Shown: positions 1 to 13,254, counted from the stretch's first letter. The stretch: DNA of 64,000 nucleotides from Vibrio japonicus (GCF_024582835.1 NZ_CP102096.1:434001-498000); one strand, 5' to 3'. Numbers and translations: made by a program. The notes: generated from the sequence alone by a model not told the origin.

Positions 1-346
<346 letters not shown>

Positions 347-434
347 TACGATGATTATTGCGATGAGTGTTCACACAGATTGATGGTTTATGTAGTTTAA
401 GAGAAAGAACATCCCCCAAGATGTTCAACTTAGT

Positions 435-510
435 GTCCCGTTCGTCTAGAGGCCTAGGACACCGCCCTTTCACGGCGGTAACAGGGGTTCGACTCCCCTA
501 CGGGATACCA
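435..510 (+). tRNA. tRNA-Glu (TTC)
   Basis: This 76-base cloverleaf in the 16S-23S spacer has acceptor arms GTCCCGT and ACGGGAT, anticodon loop CTTTCAC with anticodon TTC, T-loop GGTTCGACTCC and an encoded CCA end. A single tRNA-Glu in the spacer is one of the two usual arrangements of gammaproteobacterial rRNA operons; the other carries tRNA-Ile and tRNA-Ala. Confidence 0.97.
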
Positions 511-833
511 TCTTTAAGCGCATTTTCTTAAGTGTTCTTAAAAATGGTTACTTCTTTGAAGTGATTAGCTCTTTAACAATTTGGAAAGCTGACAAAACAA
601 TCTTTTAAGATTGTTTGTAAAGTTCTCAATGTTTGTCTTTAAAGACAAACACCAATACAACACATTCAAGTGTTCTTGGCTTTTTGTTTTCACTTTTATA
701 AAAAGTAAAATAAAAAGAAATTGAGTCCGGCAAAATCGAAAGCTATCTCGCTCATTCAAATAATGAGATAGCAACTTTGGTTGTTTAAACAACATCCTCA
801 AGATTCGCTTCGCGAAACTCTTTGGGGTTGTAT
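511..833 (+). other. rRNA spacer with boxA and 23S precursor stem arms
   Basis: No gene is seen here. At about 568-580 is GCTCTTTAACAAT, a match to the rRNA boxA antitermination element (core GCTCTTTAACA). Several segments are complementary, in nested order, to sequence after the 23S gene: 582-591 with 3788-3797, 660-677 with 3758-3774, 721-728 with 3747-3754, and 817-840 with 3716-3740. Together they would form the long double-stranded stalk normally cut by RNase III to release pre-23S rRNA. Confidence 0.8.
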
Positions 834-3724
<2,891 letters not shown>

Positions 3725-3828
3725 ACAACACCCAAAGGGTTTTGATGGACTCAAAGTAAGAACATTGAATGTGTAGAGAACACAAAACAGCTTTCCAGAT
3801 TTTCTCTAGAAATAGAGAGTAAGAATTT

Positions 3829-3947
3829 GCTTGGCGACCATAGCGATTTGGACCCACCTGATTTCCATGCCGAACTCAGAAGTGAAACGAATTAGCGCCG
3901 ATGGTAGTGTGGGGTTTCCCCATGTGAGAGTAGGACATCGCCAGGCT
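3829..3947 (+). rRNA. rrf: 5S ribosomal RNA, first copy
   Basis: This is a 5S rRNA of about 119 bases, recognised from CTTGGCGACCATAGCG, the loop segment CCATGCCGAACTCAGAAGTG and the closing CGCCAGGCT. Terminal helix I pairs from G3829 with C3946. It differs from the second copy (4145-4263) at only four positions, and these form two base-pair-preserving double changes. A terminator hairpin follows within about 15 bases. Confidence 0.97.
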
Positions 3948-3960
3948 TTAAATTTTAAAG

Positions 3961-3988
3961 AGCCCGTTTGAAAAAGCGGGCTTTTTTA
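3961..3988 (+). terminator. intrinsic terminator inside the rRNA operon
   Basis: A nine-base-pair stem, AGCCCGTTT with AAGCGGGCT including one G-T pair, closes on a GAAA tetraloop and is followed directly by TTTTTT. It sits between the first 5S and tRNA-Thr, although two tRNAs and another 5S lie downstream. Readthrough, perhaps aided by rRNA antitermination, or a separate promoter would be needed to express the distal genes. Confidence 0.85.
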
Positions 3989-4013
3989 GTCCTCATGGAC
4001 ACGAATAAAAGAT

Positions 4014-4089
<76 letters not shown>

Positions 4090-4144
4090 TTTATCGTCTT
4101 TTTTACGCTTTGATTAGAGCTTAAAACAGAAGATAAAGAATTTT

Positions 4145-4263
4145 ACTTGGCGACCATAGCGCTTTGGACCCACCTGATTTCCATGCCGAACTCAGAAGTG
4201 AAACGAAGTAGCGCCGATGGTAGTGTGGGGTTTCCCCATGTGAGAGTAGGACATCGCCAGGTT
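4145..4263 (+). rRNA. rrf: 5S ribosomal RNA, second copy
   Basis: A second full-length 5S gene follows tRNA-Thr. It aligns with the first copy at a constant offset of 316 bases with four substitutions: positions 4145, 4162, 4208 and 4262. The pairs 4145-4262 (A-U instead of G-C) and 4162-4208 (C-G instead of A-U) keep helices I and II intact, so the copy looks functional rather than decaying. Confidence 0.96.
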
Positions 4264-4293
4264 CTTATTTTGACTCAAGAGTCTAACCAGTGC

Positions 4294-4370
4294 GGAGCGG
4301 TAGTTCAGTTGGTTAGAATACCGGCCTGTCACGCCGGGGGTCGCGGGTTCGAGTCCCGTCCGCTCCGCCA
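4294..4370 (+). tRNA. tRNA-Asp (GTC)
   Basis: This 77-base cloverleaf has acceptor GGAGCGG/CCGCTCC, anticodon arm CCGGCCTGTCACGCCGG with anticodon GTC, T-loop GGTTCGAGTCC and an encoded GCCA end. It is the last gene of the rRNA operon, and a strong terminator begins about 12 bases later. Confidence 0.97.
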
Positions 4371-4382
4371 CTTATTTAGAAG

Positions 4383-4412
4383 AAGCCCAAGTTGAAAGAC
4401 TTGGGCTTTTTC
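4383..4412 (+). terminator. intrinsic terminator ending the rRNA operon
   Basis: A perfect ten-base-pair stem, AAGCCCAAGT with ACTTGGGCTT, has a six-base loop and is followed by TTT. It directly follows tRNA-Asp and marks the true end of the operon. Confidence 0.92.
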
Positions 4413-4481
4413 GTATTTGTTTATCCTGATAGATAGGGTTTGTCGATCTGAAGAATAACCCTCACTAAGCACCAATCAATT

Positions 4482-5267
4482 CTAGCTATCTTTTTCATTT
4501 AATGACCAATCATAGTCATATACAACTCTACCATTCCAATTGACTAGCTCTGGTCGATATTTAGCTAGGTGAGCGATTAACTGAGACTTTGTACCAAAGT
4601 CTTCAGCAAACCATTCGTAGATTGATGACAGGCGAACTTGCTTATCTGTGACTTTGACGCCTTTCTCGCTATTAATAAATGTGCTCGCAGCGTTTTCAAG
4701 TAACTGTTCAGTGTTAATTGCTGTGAAGGCCTGAGTCTGTAGGTTAGGGCAGCCTAAGCTTGCACAGTTCACAGCATAATGTGTTCTCGGATCTTTCCAA
4801 ATCGGACGCAAGATTCGGTGTTCGATGTCATTCAAGGTGATTTTTTTATCGTTTATTTTCACCATCTCTTCATCCCAAGGGCCAAAACTGAATAACCCGC
4901 CAAGTTTTGTAATCGATTTAATTGGATACGCATCAAGTATCAAATCCACCGTCACAGCGTTGTATAGATTGACCCAGTAAGCGTACTGCTGGGCTTTGGT
5001 CAGTTGACGTGGGTCAATGGATGACTGATCTCGAATATAGCTCTTTAAACTTTTCTTATCAGAAGAAGAGACACTTTTGTATCGGAACAGAGTGTTCCCC
5101 CTCTCAGTGATAAGATATTTATCCAATATCGTTTGCCACTTTTGGTGATTGACTTTAATGGCAGAATTCTCGTTAGACGAGTTCCAGTATTGCCACAACT
5201 CAGATTTAGGTGCAGCGAATGTGCTCACTGAGAATAAAGAAAGGGTAAGGAGTAACAGTGCTTTCAT
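4482..5267 (-). CDS. DUF547-domain protein, exported
   Basis: This 261-residue protein begins with a clear signal peptide (hydrophobic residues 3-18, probable cut after FAA), so it should act in the periplasm. The rest matches the DUF547 family as remembered: YWVNLYNAVTVDLIL near residue 97, and a segment with HYAVNCASLGCP near residue 165 that holds two cysteines. The biochemical role of DUF547 proteins is not established. It stands alone between the rRNA terminator and the leu operon terminator, and no clear Shine-Dalgarno precedes the chosen ATG. Family assignment is fairly sure; function is unknown. Confidence 0.85.
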   Translation of the reverse strand: MKALLLLTLSLFSVSTFAAPKSELWQYWNSSNENSAIKVNHQKWQTILDKYLITERGNTLFRYKSVSSSDKKSLKSYIRDQSSIDPRQLTKAQQYAYWVNLYNAVTVDLILDAYPIKSITKLGGLFSFGPWDEEMVKINDKKITLNDIEHRILRPIWKDPRTHYAVNCASLGCPNLQTQAFTAINTEQLLENAASTFINSEKGVKVTDKQVRLSSIYEWFAEDFGTKSQLIAHLAKYRPELVNWNGRVVYDYDWSLNEKDS

Positions 5268-5333
5268 TTTTTGTAATGTTCATAAGAAGTTGATGCAGAT
5301 AAGACCAAGATAATGAAAGATTAGTTTCAAATA

Positions 5334-5366
5334 AAAAAGGTTGGCATGTGCCAACCTCATTTTTAC
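5334..5366 (-). terminator. terminator of the leuABCD operon
   Basis: A nine-base-pair stem, AGGTTGGCA with TGCCAACCT around a two-base centre, lies just after leuD. On the minus strand it is followed by TTTTTTAT. On the plus strand a shorter T-run follows, so weak activity in that direction is possible. Confidence 0.88.
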
Positions 5367-5376
5367 TTTAGCCTAC

Positions 5377-5979
5377 TTACTTTAAGAAAGCTGGAATCTT
5401 GCTTTCGTACTCAGCGATCTTATCTTCGTGCTGAAGTGTTAGGCCGATATTGTCTAAACCATTTAGCAAGCAGTGACGGCGGAATTCATCAATTTCAAAT
5501 GAGTACTCTTTACCATTAGCTCTTACTTTCATTGCTTCAAGATCAACTTCTACTTGCGCACCTTCATTGGCTTCAACGAACTGAAAGATCTCATCGACTT
5601 CTTGCTCGGTTAAGCGTACTGGAACCATTTGGTTGTTGATCGAGTTGCCGTAAAAAATATCAGCAAAGCTTGGCGCAATCATCGCTTTAATGCCGTAATC
5701 AGCCAGTGCCCATGGCGCGTGCTCGCGCGAAGAACCACAGCCAAAGTTTTCGCGTGCTAGTAGAATCGATGCACCTTGGTAACGTGGAGCGTTCATTACA
5801 AACTCTGGATTTGGTTGTTCACCCGCGTCATCTAAGAAGCGCCAGTCGTGGAAAAGGTGCTTACCAAAACCAAGACGAGACACTTTTTGTAGGAACTGCT
5901 TTGGAATGATCGCATCGGTATCGACGTTTGCAGCGTCTAGAGGAACTACCAAGCCTGTGTGTTGTTTAAAACCTGACAT
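5377..5979 (-). CDS. leuD: 3-isopropylmalate dehydratase, small subunit
   Basis: LeuD pairs with LeuC to isomerise 2-isopropylmalate to 3-isopropylmalate in cytoplasmic leucine synthesis. The 200-residue protein has the usual length and shows the family motif [11 protein letters not shown] at residues 80-90, plus an N-terminal segment [11 protein letters not shown] near 20-30 typical of the aconitase swivel domain. It is the last gene of leuABCD, 12 bases after leuC, and a terminator follows directly. Regulation is shared through the leuA leader. Confidence 0.98.
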   Translation of the reverse strand: MSGFKQHTGLVVPLDAANVDTDAIIPKQFLQKVSRLGFGKHLFHDWRFLDDAGEQPNPEFVMNAPRYQGASILLARENFGCGSSREHAPWALADYGIKAMIAPSFADIFYGNSINNQMVPVRLTEQEVDEIFQFVEANEGAQVEVDLEAMKVRANGKEYSFEIDEFRRHCLLNGLDNIGLTLQHEDKIAEYESKIPAFLK

Positions 5980-5991
5980 GTTAGTTTCTCC

Positions 5992-7392
5992 TTAGTCCAA
6001 CTCACGAATATCAACAAAATGACCAGCAATTGCAGCGGCGGCTGCCATCGCTGGGCTTACCAAATGTGTACGACCATCACGACCTTGACGTCCTTCAAAG
6101 TTACGGTTTGAAGTCGATGCACAGCGCTCGTGGGGACCTAAACGGTCGTTGTTCATTGCTAAGCACATTGAGCAGCCTGGCAGACGCCACTCAAAGCCTG
6201 CTTCTTTAAAAATTACATCCAAGCCTTCTGCTTCCGCTTGTGCTTTCACTTGTTCAGACCCTGGAACAATTAGGGCTTGAACGTGAGAAGCGACTTTGCG
6301 ACCTTTCGCAACCGCTGCCGCTGCACGCATGTCTTCGATACGAGAGTTGGTACATGAACCGACAAACACTTTATCAACTGGGTAATCTGAAAGAGACTTA
6401 CCTGCTTCTAGTCCCATGTACGCGAGTGCTTTTTCAGCTGAGGCTTTCTCGATTGGGTCTGAAAAACTCTCTGGAGATGGAATCGGAGCATCTACAGCGA
6501 TCACTTGACCTGGATTAGTACCCCATGTGATTTGAGGTTTGATGTCAGCGGCATTTAGTGTCACGACAGCATCGAATTTTGCATCTTCATCAGTATGCAG
6601 TGTTTTCCAGTATTCTACTGCTGCGTCAAAGTCGGCACCTTCTGGTGAGAACTTACGTCCTTTTACGTACTCGAATGTCGTTTCATCCGGAGCGATTAGG
6701 CCTGCTTTAGCACCCAGTTCAATCGCCATGTTACATACGGTCATACGACCTTCCATTGAAAGGTCAGTAATCGCTTCACCACAGAATTCAACAACATAAC
6801 CTGTGCCGCCCGCAGCGGTGGTTTTACCGATGATTGCCAAAACGATATCTTTGGCGGTAATCCCAGGAGCAACCTTACCTTTAACTTCGATCTTCATGGT
6901 TTTAGCACGAGCCTGCTTTAACGTTTGAGTCGCTAAAACATGCTCTACTTCTGAAGTACCAATACCGAAAGCTAGTGAGCCAAATGCACCATGAGTCGCG
7001 GTATGTGAATCACCACATACTATCGTCATACCTGGAAGGGTGATCCCTAGCTCCGGGCCCATTACGTGCACGATACCTTGATATTTGTGGTTGATATCGT
7101 AAAGGGTAACGTCAAACTCTTCACAGTTCTTAGACAGCGTTTCCATTTGGATGCGCGCCATTTCACCTGACGCGTTAATGTCTTTCGTGGTGGTTGAAAC
7201 GTTGTGGTCCATTGTGGCAAAAGTCTTGCCTACCTGACGAACTTTACGGCCCTTTTCGCGTAGACCATCGAACGCCTGAGGTGAGGTTACCTCATGTACT
7301 AAATGGCGGTCGATATATAGAATCGGGTTTTCACCTTCAGCTGCTACGGCAACGTGCGCGTCGTAGACTTTTTCGTATAATGTTTTGCCCAT
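5992..7392 (-). CDS. leuC: 3-isopropylmalate dehydratase, large subunit
   Basis: LeuC is the [4Fe-4S] subunit of isopropylmalate isomerase and partners LeuD. The protein has 466 residues, as in E. coli. It contains the cluster cysteines in VGSCTNSR (about residue 347) and in the CSMC motif (about 407-410), together with [13 protein letters not shown] near 130. A 132-base gap with two perfect hairpins separates it from leuB, unlike the short gap to leuD. The start ATG follows a purine-rich AGGAAGC ribosome-binding site. Confidence 0.98.
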   Translation of the reverse strand: MGKTLYEKVYDAHVAVAAEGENPILYIDRHLVHEVTSPQAFDGLREKGRKVRQVGKTFATMDHNVSTTTKDINASGEMARIQMETLSKNCEEFDVTLYDINHKYQGIVHVMGPELGITLPGMTIVCGDSHTATHGAFGSLAFGIGTSEVEHVLATQTLKQARAKTMKIEVKGKVAPGITAKDIVLAIIGKTTAAGGTGYVVEFCGEAITDLSMEGRMTVCNMAIELGAKAGLIAPDETTFEYVKGRKFSPEGADFDAAVEYWKTLHTDEDAKFDAVVTLNAADIKPQITWGTNPGQVIAVDAPIPSPESFSDPIEKASAEKALAYMGLEAGKSLSDYPVDKVFVGSCTNSRIEDMRAAAAVAKGRKVASHVQALIVPGSEQVKAQAEAEGLDVIFKEAGFEWRLPGCSMCLAMNNDRLGPHERCASTSNRNFEGRQGRDGRTHLVSPAMAAAAAIAGHFVDIRELD

Positions 7393-7420
7393 GTTTGCTT
7401 CCTTTCCTCGTCGTCCTTAT

Positions 7421-7477
7421 TACTAGAACGGTATTTACTGCGTTCTAGTACCCATGACTGAGCGTTAAGTCATGGGT
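7421..7477 (-). repeat. two back-to-back hairpins between leuB and leuC
   Basis: Two perfect inverted repeats stand end to end in the leuB-leuC gap. TACTAGAACG (7421-7430) pairs with CGTTCTAGTA (7441-7450), and ACCCATGACT (7450-7459) pairs with AGTCATGGGT (7468-7477). They share one base. Neither is followed by a T-run on the minus strand, so they look more like mRNA-stabilising or processing structures than terminators. Confidence 0.8.
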
Positions 7478-7524
7478 TTCTATTGCAAGCGAGGGTTTTG
7501 TATTTATTATGAATGTGGTTTGTA

Positions 7525-8625
<1,101 letters not shown>

Positions 8626-8678
8626 TTAATTCTAATTATTTAGCTGACCAGGGACGACTCTCGTCCCTGGAGCCTGTC

Positions 8679-10226
8679 TTATACTGTTGCGATTTTCTTT
8701 TGTTTTATCACGGCGATTTGGTCTGCACGATGGATGCTGTTAATTACGTGCAGTAGTGCTTGGCCTGAAGCTTCAACGATATCGGTTGAAACCCCCGTAC
8801 CGTGGTACTTACGGCCTTTATAGTTGGCGATAATATCAGCCTGACCCAGACCGTCTTCACCTTCACCTTTTGCCGTGAGATCAAACTTGTCCAACACAAT
8901 ATCATAACCTGTTACACGATAGATACATTGGTAAAGCGCATCGACAGGACCGTTACCGACAGCCGCTTCACATTTCTCTTCGTCACCACATTGAATCTTA
9001 ATGCTGGTTGTTGCCATCACGCTACCAGACTGAACGCTTAGATAGTTCAACTTGTAGTAGTCGTCTTCTTCACGAAGGTTAGAGAAGTGCATCAAAGCTT
9101 CAAGATCGTAATCGAATACTTGCCCTTTGCGATCGGCTAGCTTTAAGAAGTCTGTGTATAGAGCATCTAGGTTGTATTCGTCTTCTTTGTAACCCATGGA
9201 ATCCATATGACTCTTAACGGCAGCGCGGCCTGAGCGGCTAGTTAGGTTTAGCGCTTGGTTCTTAAGTCCAATAGACTCAGGTGTCATGATTTCATAAGTG
9301 TTTTTGTTCTTCAGCATGCCATCTTGGTGGATGCCTGAAGAGTGACTAAATGCGTTGGCACCGACGATCGCTTTATTGCTTTGAATTGGCATGTTACACA
9401 GTTGGCTGACCAGCTTACTGGTACGGTGGATCTCTTCGTGTTTAATGCCAGTATGAACGCCCAAGATCTCTTGACGAGTCTTGATGATCATTGCGATTTC
9501 TTCTAGAGAACAGTTACCAGCGCGTTCACCGATACCGTTGATCGTGCCTTCGATTTGACGTGCGCCAGCCTGAACCGCAGCGATTGAGTTTGCTACCGAC
9601 ATACCCAAGTCATCGTGGCAGTGCACAGAGATAATGGCTTTATCAATATTTGGAACACGGTTGAATAGAGTTTGAATTATGCCGCCAAATTCGCTTGGGA
9701 CAGTGTAGCCCACGGTATCAGGGATATTCACCGTTGTAGCACCTGCATTAATGGCAGCTTCTACCATACGACATAGGTTGTCGATTGGTGTACGACCAGC
9801 ATCTTCGCAAGAAAACTCTACATCGTCTGTATAATTACGCGCATGTTTAACCGCGTTTACCGCCATTTCGACCACATCGTCATAGCTGCGACGAAGCTTA
9901 TCTTGGACGTGGATAGTAGATGTCGCTAAAAACGTGTGGATTCGGAATTGGTCAGCAACTTTCAATGCTTCAGCGGCTGCATCAATATCTTTCGCAACGG
10001 CACGCGAAAGGGCACACACCCGGCTGTTCTTAATGTTCTTAGCGATGGTTTGTACAGATTCGAAATCACCTGGTGAAGAGATAGGGAAACCCGCTTCGAT
10101 GACATCAACGCCGAGCCTTTCAAGCGCATAGGCAATCTGCAGTTTCTCTTTAACTGTCAAGCTTGCTGACAACGCTTGTTCGCCATCACGCAATGTGGTG
10201 TCGAAAATAATGACTTGATCGTTCAT
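8679..10226 (-). CDS. leuA: 2-isopropylmalate synthase
   Basis: LeuA condenses acetyl-CoA with 2-oxoisovalerate, the first committed step of leucine synthesis. The 515-residue protein opens with [11 protein letters not shown] (residues 8-18), the HMGL-like TIM-barrel signature. It has the metal-binding segment [15 protein letters not shown] near 200 and a C-terminal regulatory domain after about residue 390 where leucine feedback acts in this family. It is the first structural gene of the operon, with a GGAAGC ribosome-binding site and an upstream leader-peptide attenuator. Confidence 0.98.
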   Translation of the reverse strand: MNDQVIIFDTTLRDGEQALSASLTVKEKLQIAYALERLGVDVIEAGFPISSPGDFESVQTIAKNIKNSRVCALSRAVAKDIDAAAEALKVADQFRIHTFLATSTIHVQDKLRRSYDDVVEMAVNAVKHARNYTDDVEFSCEDAGRTPIDNLCRMVEAAINAGATTVNIPDTVGYTVPSEFGGIIQTLFNRVPNIDKAIISVHCHDDLGMSVANSIAAVQAGARQIEGTINGIGERAGNCSLEEIAMIIKTRQEILGVHTGIKHEEIHRTSKLVSQLCNMPIQSNKAIVGANAFSHSSGIHQDGMLKNKNTYEIMTPESIGLKNQALNLTSRSGRAAVKSHMDSMGYKEDEYNLDALYTDFLKLADRKGQVFDYDLEALMHFSNLREEDDYYKLNYLSVQSGSVMATTSIKIQCGDEEKCEAAVGNGPVDALYQCIYRVTGYDIVLDKFDLTAKGEGEDGLGQADIIANYKGRKYHGTGVSTDIVEASGQALLHVINSIHRADQIAVIKQKKIATV

Positions 10227-10292
10227 GTGTGCTTCCTTTTTGATTTAGATGCAATTTGCATCAGTTAATCGTTTACTTCCGGTAATTAGATA

Positions 10293-10323
10293 TAAAAAAA
10301 CCCGCATCTGGATGCGGGTTTTA
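10293..10323 (-). terminator. leu operon attenuator
   Basis: A perfect ten-base-pair stem, AACCCGCATC with GATGCGGGTT, has a two-base centre and is followed on the minus strand by a run of T. It lies between the leucine-rich leader peptide and leuA, the expected position for a transcription attenuator controlled by ribosome stalling at Leu codons. Confidence 0.88.
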
Positions 10324-10357
10324 GGAATTCTCTTTGTGGTTATTTTTCTTCCACAGC

Positions 10358-10420
10358 CTACCCGCGCGATGATGTCACGATAAGGAGGAGGCTCAGCAGG
10401 ATAGAAATATTGTTTGTCAT
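10358..10420 (-). CDS. leuL: leu operon leader peptide
   Basis: A 20-codon reading frame, too short for usual gene callers, reads MTNNISILLSLLLIVTSSRG. Five of six consecutive codons specify leucine around one Ser (CTG CTG AGC CTC CTC CTT). It lies after a sigma-70-like promoter and about 35 bases before the attenuator hairpin. This is the standard architecture for leucine attenuation: slow decoding under leucine starvation would favour an antiterminator and expression of leuABCD. No strong ribosome-binding site is visible. Confidence 0.85.
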   Translation of the reverse strand: MTNNISILLSLLLIVTSSRG

Positions 10421-10474
10421 TGTTATATAAAACCTGTTTCGGTGTTAAAGAAACCACAAAATTGAGTTAACAAA

Positions 10475-10503
10475 TTAGTACCGCACTCTCTTTGGTACGT
10501 CAA
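10475..10503 (-). promoter_or_regulatory. promoter of the leu operon
   Basis: Read on the minus strand, TTGACG (-35) is followed after exactly 17 bases by TACTAA (-10). It lies about 55 bases upstream of the leuL start. The match to sigma-70 spacing and the -35 box is good; the assignment is inferred from sequence only. Confidence 0.7.
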
Positions 10504-10522
10504 CCGTAAATACAGAAAATGG

Positions 10523-12124
10523 TCAATTTTTTTCCCGAACGTTAAGTTTGCTCGGTTCAATATTTCGTATTCTGTCTGTATTTATTTCTTCTATATCAAC
10601 GTATTGCAGTTTCTCTGATACGTTTTGGGATACCATGCCGATAATCATGAGAGTGACCCCCGTTTGCGTTTGCCACATCAGGACTTTCTCCATCAACGAT
10701 GAATTTGCACAAATATCTGGATGAGAGATGATGAGCAATCCTGGCAGGCGCAAAAGTGACTTAATGAGTAGCAGTTTGGCATACATTTCGGACGATACAT
10801 TGCTTCCGAGCTCAGTAATACTTTCATTGATGATTTCGTTGTGTAACTCAAAATGAGCCAAAAGATCATCTCGTAGTTCATTTTTCGCATTGGATGTTTT
10901 TAAGTTAGAGTTTACCGTTCCTCGCAAAAGGTGGCTGGAGCGACTTATCGTCACGATACTTTTGTTTATACTGTGTTGCGAAAGCCACTCTAGCCGTCGT
11001 CCTGAAATAGTGACTCGCCCTGCAATCGGTAACCGATGTTTAGAGAGAACATCGACCAATATTTCGGCTTCCTCACTATTTGCTATGTGGACGGCAGAAC
11101 CCGCATTGATAGTCCGACTGATTGGTTCAGAATTTTTAGTAAGCTGTATGTTTTTCAGGTGAATAGAGTGACCGCATTGAGCTCTCAGCCTAGTCTCTTT
11201 TTCTGGTTGTGTTGGTGCTGCGTTGTTCAGTGCGAATTCGAGTCGAACTTTTGCCGCGTAAAACGTAATGGCGTAATTCCAACTGATATTAAGTTGTTTA
11301 AGTGAATTGAAAAGTAATCCAAGAGTCAGCATCACAACCGCCAGCTCTTGGTTAGGTAGCGTGTTCTCCCATAGGAACAAAACTAGTACAAGAAGCGTCA
11401 TTGTTTGGGCGATAAGAGTGCTGAGGTGGCGTGAAGCCGCACTGAAAATCGTTTGAGATACAGAGCTGCTAGCCAGTCTATCGCTATGACGAGCCAAGCG
11501 CCTTGTTTCTCGGTTAAGTAGGTTAAATTGATCAATCGTCCGGCTGGCAATAATAGTTTCTCCCAGAAAGCCGCTTAGTCTGCCTCTGTCTCGTCTAATT
11601 TCTAGCGCGAGTCTATACATTCTAGGCGTCAACACCGCCATAGAGAGCGAGTAAACCGCGATCAGACCCATTGCTATCCATCCCAGTTTTCCCCAATTTA
11701 GGCACAAAAATATAGCTAACCCACATGTCGAAATGGAATGAATTGTTAGTTTAGGTATTCCGATTGAGGCCCAGTTTTTTATCTGATTACTGTCGGTAAT
11801 GAGTCTGCTCATCACCACGCCAACGCGTTTTGGCGCAAGGTAACTTGGCGCGCTTAGTAGCCCTTGATACAGCTGACAACGTATGGCTTTGACGTAGTTT
11901 TGGCCGAGCTTTTCCGCACAATAACCTTCGGCAATGGAAAGGATGAATACCAGAATGCCGATGGCGGCAAACCCGAATACAAGATGAGTAAATGAGTCCG
12001 CTTGCCACAGGCTTTTGAGCAGCATCACTGAAGCAATATTGGCGATGGCAATACTGACTCCGACGCCAATTAGAGTCAGAAGCCAGTATTTACGAACGCC
12101 AGAAAAGATTGGAATTAACTTCAT
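10523..12124 (-). CDS. ABC-exporter-like protein with degenerate ATPase domain
   Basis: This 533-residue protein has the layout of a half-size ABC exporter. Hydrophobic segments lie at about 13-36, 47-68, 127-165, 236-252 and 260-275, followed from about 320 by an ABC-like nucleotide-binding fold (IHLKNIQL, then GRVTISGRRL at 369-378). The ATPase motifs are all lost. The Walker A position reads HIANSEEAEI (346-355) with no Gly-Lys-Thr, the signature region reads GSNVSSEMY (440-448) instead of LSGGQ, the Walker B position is GLLIISHPD (462-470) with no Asp-Glu, and no H-loop histidine is seen. The frame is intact and its start overlaps the upstream gene by four bases, so it looks maintained. 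It might need an active partner. Function unknown. Confidence 0.8.
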   Translation of the reverse strand: MKLIPIFSGVRKYWLLTLIGVGVSIAIANIASVMLLKSLWQADSFTHLVFGFAAIGILVFILSIAEGYCAEKLGQNYVKAIRCQLYQGLLSAPSYLAPKRVGVVMSRLITDSNQIKNWASIGIPKLTIHSISTCGLAIFLCLNWGKLGWIAMGLIAVYSLSMAVLTPRMYRLALEIRRDRGRLSGFLGETIIASRTIDQFNLLNRETRRLARHSDRLASSSVSQTIFSAASRHLSTLIAQTMTLLVLVLFLWENTLPNQELAVVMLTLGLLFNSLKQLNISWNYAITFYAAKVRLEFALNNAAPTQPEKETRLRAQCGHSIHLKNIQLTKNSEPISRTINAGSAVHIANSEEAEILVDVLSKHRLPIAGRVTISGRRLEWLSQHSINKSIVTISRSSHLLRGTVNSNLKTSNAKNELRDDLLAHFELHNEIINESITELGSNVSSEMYAKLLLIKSLLRLPGLLIISHPDICANSSLMEKVLMWQTQTGVTLMIIGMVSQNVSEKLQYVDIEEINTDRIRNIEPSKLNVREKN

Positions 12125-13176
12125 GCGGTCGCGCTGAAAGATTGAGCGAGTGATAGTAGTGATTCAGCTGTCTCCGGGTTCACTAGTTGTTCGAGATCAA
12201 GGATCGGCAACTGAACCTGATGAGCGGCCTCGCGCGCTGCAAGTGGTGAGCAACAGATCATTCCGCTGATGGCTGGCACATGATAACCCTCACTCTTTAA
12301 CCACTGCGCCCCAGCGGTTGCGCCGAGAGATTCTCTGGCCGTAAACACTACACTCTTAAACAGTGATTTGTATTCTGGGTTTTGCAGCAGTGCGCGCGTT
12401 TCTTTTTGGTATACACCGTCGGCGATCTCTACCACAATGGCATCGCAGCCTTGGTTTACAAGCGCTTGAGAGAGTTTCTTCACAATACCCATAAGTTCAG
12501 ATTCGTCGACTTTAAATGATGTCGGGAATCCAGCATCCGTAAAGTCAACCGCACTTTTCGCACCTGCGTCTTGCATCAACCACAAATCTCCACCTGCACC
12601 AGTACCTGTCACTTTCATCGCACCGACCTGATAGCCTGCTTTCGTTAAGCCATGAATAATGTGAGCCGCCGTTGTTGTTTTACCCGCATTCATCGACGTT
12701 CCTACCACCGTGACATTTGGCACGTTAGGTACTGATAGAGCATTTGGAACGGAGTAATCCGAAAGGTTAATGACCTTGCCGTTTTTATCGGCGATCAGTC
12801 CAATCGGCGTAATTTCCGTTGGGAGCTCAATTTTTGCGTGCCAAGACAAGGCTTTTGCTGCGATACCGCCAGCAGCGACCATGTGACATGGCGACAAATC
12901 TTCAGGAATCACAGCTTCAAACTGATCAGGAGCGTAACGATTACCATAAGCAAGAATCACTTCATCGCCTTCAAATAGTTTGGCTTTTCGACCATCGACA
13001 CGCTCCGTACGAGTGTGGTGTCCAATCAAGTTAACTTTCGCCAGGATAAGGTCGCCAGCCTTTGGGGAATAGCTCAAGTCTTCTATTAGGCTTTCCATCG
13101 ACTCTTTTGCTACGCGGCGAGTAACGAATGATTGTTTAGCTGCCATAAGACGTTTCTTAGAAGTAGTAATGTTCAT
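12121..13176 (-). CDS. P-loop NTPase of the MobB/DUF1611-like kind
   Basis: This 351-residue protein is apparently cytoplasmic. A first part (1-155) shows no motif recognised here. It leads to a nucleotide-binding domain with P-loop GTSMNAGKTTT at 159-169, a VTGTGAGGD segment at 189-197 and a Walker B-like stretch DAIVVEIADG at 245-254. The GTxxxxGKT pattern resembles dethiobiotin synthetase, MobB and DUF1611 proteins. The exact family is uncertain. It overlaps the following degenerate ABC gene by four bases (ATGA), so the two are probably co-translated. The ATG follows AAGGAAAC. The intergenic region upstream carries putative operators shared with a divergent sensor operon. Confidence 0.75.
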   Translation of the reverse strand: MNITTSKKRLMAAKQSFVTRRVAKESMESLIEDLSYSPKAGDLILAKVNLIGHHTRTERVDGRKAKLFEGDEVILAYGNRYAPDQFEAVIPEDLSPCHMVAAGGIAAKALSWHAKIELPTEITPIGLIADKNGKVINLSDYSVPNALSVPNVPNVTVVGTSMNAGKTTTAAHIIHGLTKAGYQVGAMKVTGTGAGGDLWLMQDAGAKSAVDFTDAGFPTSFKVDESELMGIVKKLSQALVNQGCDAIVVEIADGVYQKETRALLQNPEYKSLFKSVVFTARESLGATAGAQWLKSEGYHVPAISGMICCSPLAAREAAHQVQLPILDLEQLVNPETAESLLSLAQSFSATA

Positions 13177-13235
13177 GATTTGTTTCCTTTTTTAATGTGC
13201 GCTTTGTTTGAACGATTACATTCTAAGTGGGTTGT

Positions 13236-13251
13236 GCTGACGGAAAGCTGA
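13236..13251 (+). promoter_or_regulatory. putative operator, 11-base direct repeat
   Basis: GCTGACGGAAAGCTGA contains GCTGA twice with an 11-base period, the spacing typical of OmpR-family regulators binding tandem half-sites. Related elements occur as an inverted pair at 16574-16614 before the porin gene. It lies between the divergent NTPase/ABC operon and the PepSY/two-component operon. The role is inferred. Confidence 0.5.
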
Positions 13252-13254
13252 TAG

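Noticed and set aside
10245..10457. A 70-codon leftward frame before leuA
   Set aside because: It crosses the attenuator and lies in a different frame from the leucine-rich leader peptide, which explains the region better.
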